A stretch of DNA of 64,000 bases. Origin: Pontibacillus marinus BH030004 = DSM 16465. GTDB taxonomy: Bacteria; Bacillota; Bacilli; Bacillales; BH030062. The number at the start of each line of letters is the position of its first letter. The stretch's first letter is position 1. The notes under the pieces are model-generated. The model was not told the DNA's origin. It saw nothing but the letters and a program-made list of their open reading frames with translations, and did no database searches. The stretch covers positions 1 to 64,000 of the forward strand of contig NZ_AULJ01000034.1 of assembly GCF_000425225.1 (NCBI RefSeq), read 5' to 3'. Both the position numbers and the translations under genes were made by a program. This document shows, piece after piece, positions 60,833 to 64,000 of this stretch.

Positions 60833-62257
60833 CTACCTAAACCAACGTATAAATGTTTTTGTTAGCTTCGGTACAACTCCAGAAAAGAGTTTATTTCGCC
60901 AGTATTGATTACTTGCTTGTTCTATTGCCGCTGTGTGATTAGGATAAGGGTAAATCATCGTAGAGAGATCGCCAACTTTCATTCCTTTGTTTACGGCTAG
61001 AATGAGAACCTGCATCCAGTCTCCAACACCTTTACCAATGGCATGGGCACCAACAATATGGCCTTTAGTCGTTGTGATGATTTTCAAGAAACCTTCTGAA
61101 GCATGATCTGCTACATAACGGTCTACTTCATCTAAATTCGTTTGATAAATCATGACATCGCCGTGCTCGTTTTGAGCTTCCTCTTGTGTTAATCCCAAGT
61201 GAAATACTTCCGGTGATAGATACGTATTCCATGGGATATTTTCGTAGGAAACACTTCGGCGTAGTCCAAATACAGCATTTTGTACAACAGTTTTCCCTTC
61301 ATGACCTGCGATATGAGTGAAAGGGTAAGAGCCATTCACGTCACCCACAGCAAAAATGTGACTTACTGATGTGCGCATGGTGTCATCTACCTTAATAAAA
61401 CCCCTTTTATCCATACTCACCCCTGCTTGTTCCAATTGAAGAGTGTCCGTATTGGGAGTACGTCCTGTAGCTAGGAAAATTTGATCGGTTTCAACCACAT
61501 GAGAATTATTTCCCACGGAATAGTGGACGTAATTTTGTCCCTCATCTCGTGACGTTTTTTCTACTTTCGCATGAGTGATAATTTTCATTTCCCTTTCAAG
61601 AATCTCCTGTGCTTTTTTTCGCACATCTTGATCTTCCTTACCAAGTATAGCTGGACCGGCTTCTAATACAGTAACTTCAGAACCTAGTCTTGCAAATGCT
61701 TGAGCAAGTTCCAAGCCGATAGGGCCACCACCAATGAATACAAGTTTTTTAGGAAGTTCATCTAAATCGAAAACTGTTTCGTTTGTAATGTATCCCGTCT
61801 GGTCTAGTCCTTGGATCGGAGGAACGTTTGGTCTTGATCCAGTAGAAACGACAATTCGTTTTCCATACAAACGGTCACCGCCAACTAACTCAACTTCATG
61901 TTCGTTTTGGAAAGAGGCTCCCCCTATGAAAACATCAATCCCAAGGTCCCTAAAACGATCAATACTATCATGCTCTTGGATGTGGGAAATGGATTGTTTT
62001 ATTCGTTCATTAATAGCTTTCATATCAACAACCCCTGAAGTATGAACACCATAAGCACTTACATTCCGTGCTTGATACACCTCATTCGCAACCTCAATCA
62101 ATGCTTTTGAAGGCACACAGCCATAATGAAGACAATCCCCACCAAGGTCTTCGCGCTTATCAATAAGGGCAGTCTTGGCACCAAGGGATGCGGCTCCAGC
62201 AGCAACTGTTAATCCTCCAGCACCACCACCGACGATAATCAAATCATAGTTTTTCAT
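60833..62257 (-). CDS. Pyridine nucleotide-disulfide oxidoreductase (MerA/Lpd-like)
   Basis: 474 residues. FAD loop IIVGGGAGGLTVAAGAASLGA, redox pair in GGDCLHYGCVPSK (C-x4-C), NAD(P) loop FIGGGPIGLELAQAFARLGSEVTVLE, FAD motif FAVGDVNGSY and C-terminal interface with HP-x-H-TAAIEQA. The extra thiol-binding N-terminal domain of mercuric reductase and its C-terminal Cys pair are absent, so mercury reduction is unlikely. It is the last gene of a minus-strand set with a TVP38 membrane protein and a CDP-alcohol phosphatidyltransferase. Start ATG after GAGAGGAG. Confidence 0.9.
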   Translation of the reverse strand: MKNYDLIIVGGGAGGLTVAAGAASLGAKTALIDKREDLGGDCLHYGCVPSKALIEVANEVYQARNVSAYGVHTSGVVDMKAINERIKQSISHIQEHDSIDRFRDLGIDVFIGGASFQNEHEVELVGGDRLYGKRIVVSTGSRPNVPPIQGLDQTGYITNETVFDLDELPKKLVFIGGGPIGLELAQAFARLGSEVTVLEAGPAILGKEDQDVRKKAQEILEREMKIITHAKVEKTSRDEGQNYVHYSVGNNSHVVETDQIFLATGRTPNTDTLQLEQAGVSMDKRGFIKVDDTMRTSVSHIFAVGDVNGSYPFTHIAGHEGKTVVQNAVFGLRRSVSYENIPWNTYLSPEVFHLGLTQEEAQNEHGDVMIYQTNLDEVDRYVADHASEGFLKIITTTKGHIVGAHAIGKGVGDWMQVLILAVNKGMKVGDLSTMIYPYPNHTAAIEQASNQYWRNKLFSGVVPKLTKTFIRWFR

Positions 62258-62272
62258 TAGATCGTCTCCTCT

Positions 62273-62854
62273 CTAAGATAAAATGCGTTTTGCCTCAAAA
62301 AAACGTTGCATTCCCGTAAATAATTCAACTGTAAAAAAAGCTAATGTGGACCACCATAAAAGAGATGGGAACAGCATCATAATGCTAAAAAGTATAAAAC
62401 CTTCTGATCGCTCGGCTAATCCAGCCTGATAATAAAACGATTTAATCCCTTGCTTTTCCGATACAGCACCTACTGTTAAAAAGATCGTCATTGAAAAGAT
62501 AATCGAGACACTTAATAACAATAACGGCCACAAAACATCAGGGTGTACAAAAGCTATAGCTAAAATAATAGCGATTTCTACTACCCGATCAAAAGTGATA
62601 TCCATTACTGTTCCAAAAGGGGAGGGGGTTGTCAGGCGAGCCATCGTGCCATCGACAGCATCAAGAAAGCCAGATATCCATAGAACAATAACAGCTATAA
62701 TCGGTAGCTTTAAGATATAAAAGCCTCCAGCTGATATTCCGACTAAGAAGGCAATAAATGTTACCTGATTTGGCGTCAGTCCTTTATCTACGAGCCACTT
62801 TCCGGTTCTTTCTATTGAGGGTTGTACATATTTTCTAGCGTGTGTGTCTAGCAC
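62273..62854 (-). CDS. CDP-alcohol phosphatidyltransferase family enzyme
   Basis: 193 residues, integral membrane. Catalytic motif DGTMARLTTPSPFGTVMDITFD is complete (D-G-x2-A-R-x8-G-x3-D-x3-D), about residues 58-79. The family joins CDP-diacylglycerol or another CDP-alcohol with an alcohol to make phospholipids; which lipid is not clear. The start at 62854 is GTG 9 bases after AAGGAG; a TTG 33 bases upstream overlaps the previous gene. It lies between TVP38 and oxidoreductase genes. Confidence 0.88.
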   Translation of the reverse strand: MLDTHARKYVQPSIERTGKWLVDKGLTPNQVTFIAFLVGISAGGFYILKLPIIAVIVLWISGFLDAVDGTMARLTTPSPFGTVMDITFDRVVEIAIILAIAFVHPDVLWPLLLLSVSIIFSMTIFLTVGAVSEKQGIKSFYYQAGLAERSEGFILFSIMMLFPSLLWWSTLAFFTVELFTGMQRFFEAKRILS

Positions 62855-62870
62855 TTTTATCGACTCCTTA

Positions 62871-63521
62871 TCATTCCGAGAGTCCAAGCCATTTTTTCAC
62901 TTGGTTACGAAATAGGTAGGTTAAGCTAAGAAGAGTTACAAATATAATGATAGCTACGATTATCATGCTCATATCTCCCGATTCGATGCTTGAGCCAAGG
63001 AAGCTGTATGCGAATGTCCCTGGGATAATGCCGATTGTCGCCATCATATAGGAACGAAACCTGACCCGAGCAATTCCAGATATATAACTTAGAACATCAA
63101 AGCCTACTAAAGGAATTAATCGCAAAATGAGTACATATAGGAAACCTCTTTCTTGTACTTTTTCATATACTTGATCCGCCCATTTAAAGCTATGAAACTT
63201 TAATATCGAATCACCAAAATAACGAGCCATCACATATCCAGTAGCTGCAGCTCCAGTAGCCCCAATTAAAATATAGAAAAAACCAGGAAAGACGCCGTAA
63301 GCAATTCCTGCAGCCAACGAGAGGATAGAGGTAGGGAAAAAAACAAAAGGCCCAATAGCATAGATAATAAAAAAGATGAACGGAGACCACCAACCAAAGG
63401 ATAAGATGAAGTTTTTAATGTTTGATGGTGTAATGTCGAATTCAAACCGAACGATATAGGCTAATGTTAAAAATAAGAGTAAAACTATGATCGGCTTAAG
63501 CCATTTTCTGAGGTGTTTCAT
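62871..63521 (-). CDS. TVP38/TMEM64 (DedA-superfamily) membrane protein
   Basis: 216 residues, about six hydrophobic segments. FFPTSILSLAAGIAYGVFPGFFYILIGATGAAATGYVMARYFG and LILRLIPLVGFDVLSYISGIARVRFRSYMMATIGIIPGTFAYSFLGSSI hold the VTT-domain re-entrant loops. Close relatives act as lipid scramblases or polyprenyl-phosphate flippases. It starts 4 bases after the ABC ATPase stop and leads into a phospholipid synthase, so the set may be a lipid-modification operon. Confidence 0.9.
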   Translation of the reverse strand: MKHLRKWLKPIIVLLLFLTLAYIVRFEFDITPSNIKNFILSFGWWSPFIFFIIYAIGPFVFFPTSILSLAAGIAYGVFPGFFYILIGATGAAATGYVMARYFGDSILKFHSFKWADQVYEKVQERGFLYVLILRLIPLVGFDVLSYISGIARVRFRSYMMATIGIIPGTFAYSFLGSSIESGDMSMIIVAIIIFVTLLSLTYLFRNQVKKWLGLSE

Positions 63522-63525
63522 ACAC

Positions 63526-64000
63526 TCATTCCTTTGATTTGAGGTTCGTAAACGAATTGACGCGTTCAGGGTATGCTGTTACGTAAACATTGTCCCCAGT
63601 CTTGAGCTCCAATGCACTAGCCACCGTTACATTCCTTTCTAAGGAGGGAAGGGACATCTGATAAAATCGATTCCCATGATAAAATATGCTGTTTTTCACA
63701 ATACCTTCCCAGCAATACTGACTGGTGTTTGGGTCTTGGGTGGTCACAATTAGCGACTGAACAGGAACGTAATGGTGTTCATCTATAACCATATGATCTC
63801 CAAAAAACTCTGCTACAAATGGTGTGGATGGAAACTGATATACTTCATCAGGCTCTCCAATTTGTTGGAAACCTCCATGAAAGATTCCAACCCGATCTCC
63901 CATATACATAGCTTCTTCACGGTCATGTGTAATAAATAGAGCTGTTATCTGCTTTTCTTTTAACAAATCTCTTACCCAAGTTCGCATTTCTATACGCAAT
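63526..64000 (-). CDS. ABC transporter ATP-binding protein, C-terminal part, cut by window edge
   Basis: 157 residues visible, open to the right edge, so the true start is outside. LFITHDREEAMYMGDRVGIFHGGFQQIGEPDEVYQFPSTPFVAEFFGD carries the H-loop His of a CUT1/PotA-type ATPase; it is followed by a TOBE-like C-terminal domain (KNSIFYHGNRFYQMSLPS). Walker A and signature motifs lie outside the window. Imports an unknown small molecule. First gene of the minus-strand set with TVP38, transferase and oxidoreductase. Confidence 0.85.
   Translation of the reverse strand, partial: LRIEMRTWVRDLLKEKQITALFITHDREEAMYMGDRVGIFHGGFQQIGEPDEVYQFPSTPFVAEFFGDHMVIDEHHYVPVQSLIVTTQDPNTSQYCWEGIVKNSIFYHGNRFYQMSLPSLERNVTVASALELKTGDNVYVTAYPERVNSFTNLKSKE

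Noticed and set aside
60833-62257. Mercuric reductase
   Set aside because: Has the FAD redox pair but lacks the N-terminal metal domain and the C-terminal Cys pair; no mer genes nearby.
1-64000. CRISPR array or restriction/defence island
   Set aside because: No regularly spaced direct repeats and no cas, methylase or nuclease cluster was found.

Overview
The window looks like chromosome from a low-GC, spore-forming member of the Bacillaceae, probably a halotolerant or moderately halophilic relative of Halobacillus, Pontibacillus or Virgibacillus. The family call rests on the sigW-rsiW-cdaA-cdaR-glmM-glmS gene order with a glmS ribozyme, the cwlJ, Spo0E and YjcZ sporulation genes, AAGGAGG ribosome binding sites and frequent GTG/TTG starts. 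The genus is a guess from carnitine/betaine metabolism and a guanidine exporter; no rRNA, tRNA or CRISPR array was found.

Layout. 1-560: end of an unidentified gene and a palindromic intergenic repeat. 558-9000: arginase, a small unlisted Spo0E-like gene, sigW/rsiW behind a self-type SigW promoter, then cdaA-cdaR-glmM (c-di-AMP and glucosamine-phosphate synthesis) and riboswitch-controlled glmS. 9200-14400: a DUF1540 microprotein and a divergent iron-siderophore locus (reductase versus ABC transporter) with a Fur box over each -35. 14488-18761: membrane protein, arsC-arsB-arsR, then a second ArsR, an ArsP-type permease and a 30-residue Cys-Cys peptide, each plus-strand gene preceded by the same operator-like palindrome. 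18848-27109: a secreted protein, a 135-bp repeat (first copy), and a TetR-controlled three-gene L-carnitine to glycine betaine pathway; two Gly-rich membrane peptides behind a consensus SigW promoter; Nudix, DUF6176, GbsR, cysteine hydrolase and a betaine-type binding lipoprotein. 27417-34062: S-layer-anchored protein, ArsR-like regulator with an MFS gene broken by one amber codon, acetyltransferase, Nudix, and ykkC-ykkD behind a guanidine-I riboswitch. 34133-40238: membrane and sporulation-related genes, the second 135-bp repeat, a cysteine-free uracil-DNA glycosylase-like protein, LOG protein, a small broken gene and cwlJ. 40294-43800: a 1030-residue, eukaryal-type isoleucyl-tRNA synthetase with an Ile T-box. 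43956-58944: mixed housekeeping genes, two DUF2254 paralogues, an extracellular subtilase, ZIP and DUF368 transporters. 58986-64000: two YjcZ peptides, OsmC, a Crp/Fnr regulator, and a minus-strand operon of ABC ATPase, TVP38, CDP-alcohol phosphatidyltransferase and disulfide oxidoreductase.

Themes: envelope stress (SigW and its candidate targets), osmolyte supply (carnitine to betaine, GbsR, betaine-binding protein), metal and toxin handling (Fur, two ArsR systems, ZIP, CDF, guanidine export, a mupirocin-tolerant-type IleRS) and spore biology. Most genes are recognisable. The least explained are the SigW-linked Gly-rich pair, the ArsR-linked Cys-Cys peptide, the 135-bp repeat and an orphan T-box-like Stem I. 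All function calls are from reading the sequence; no database search was run.
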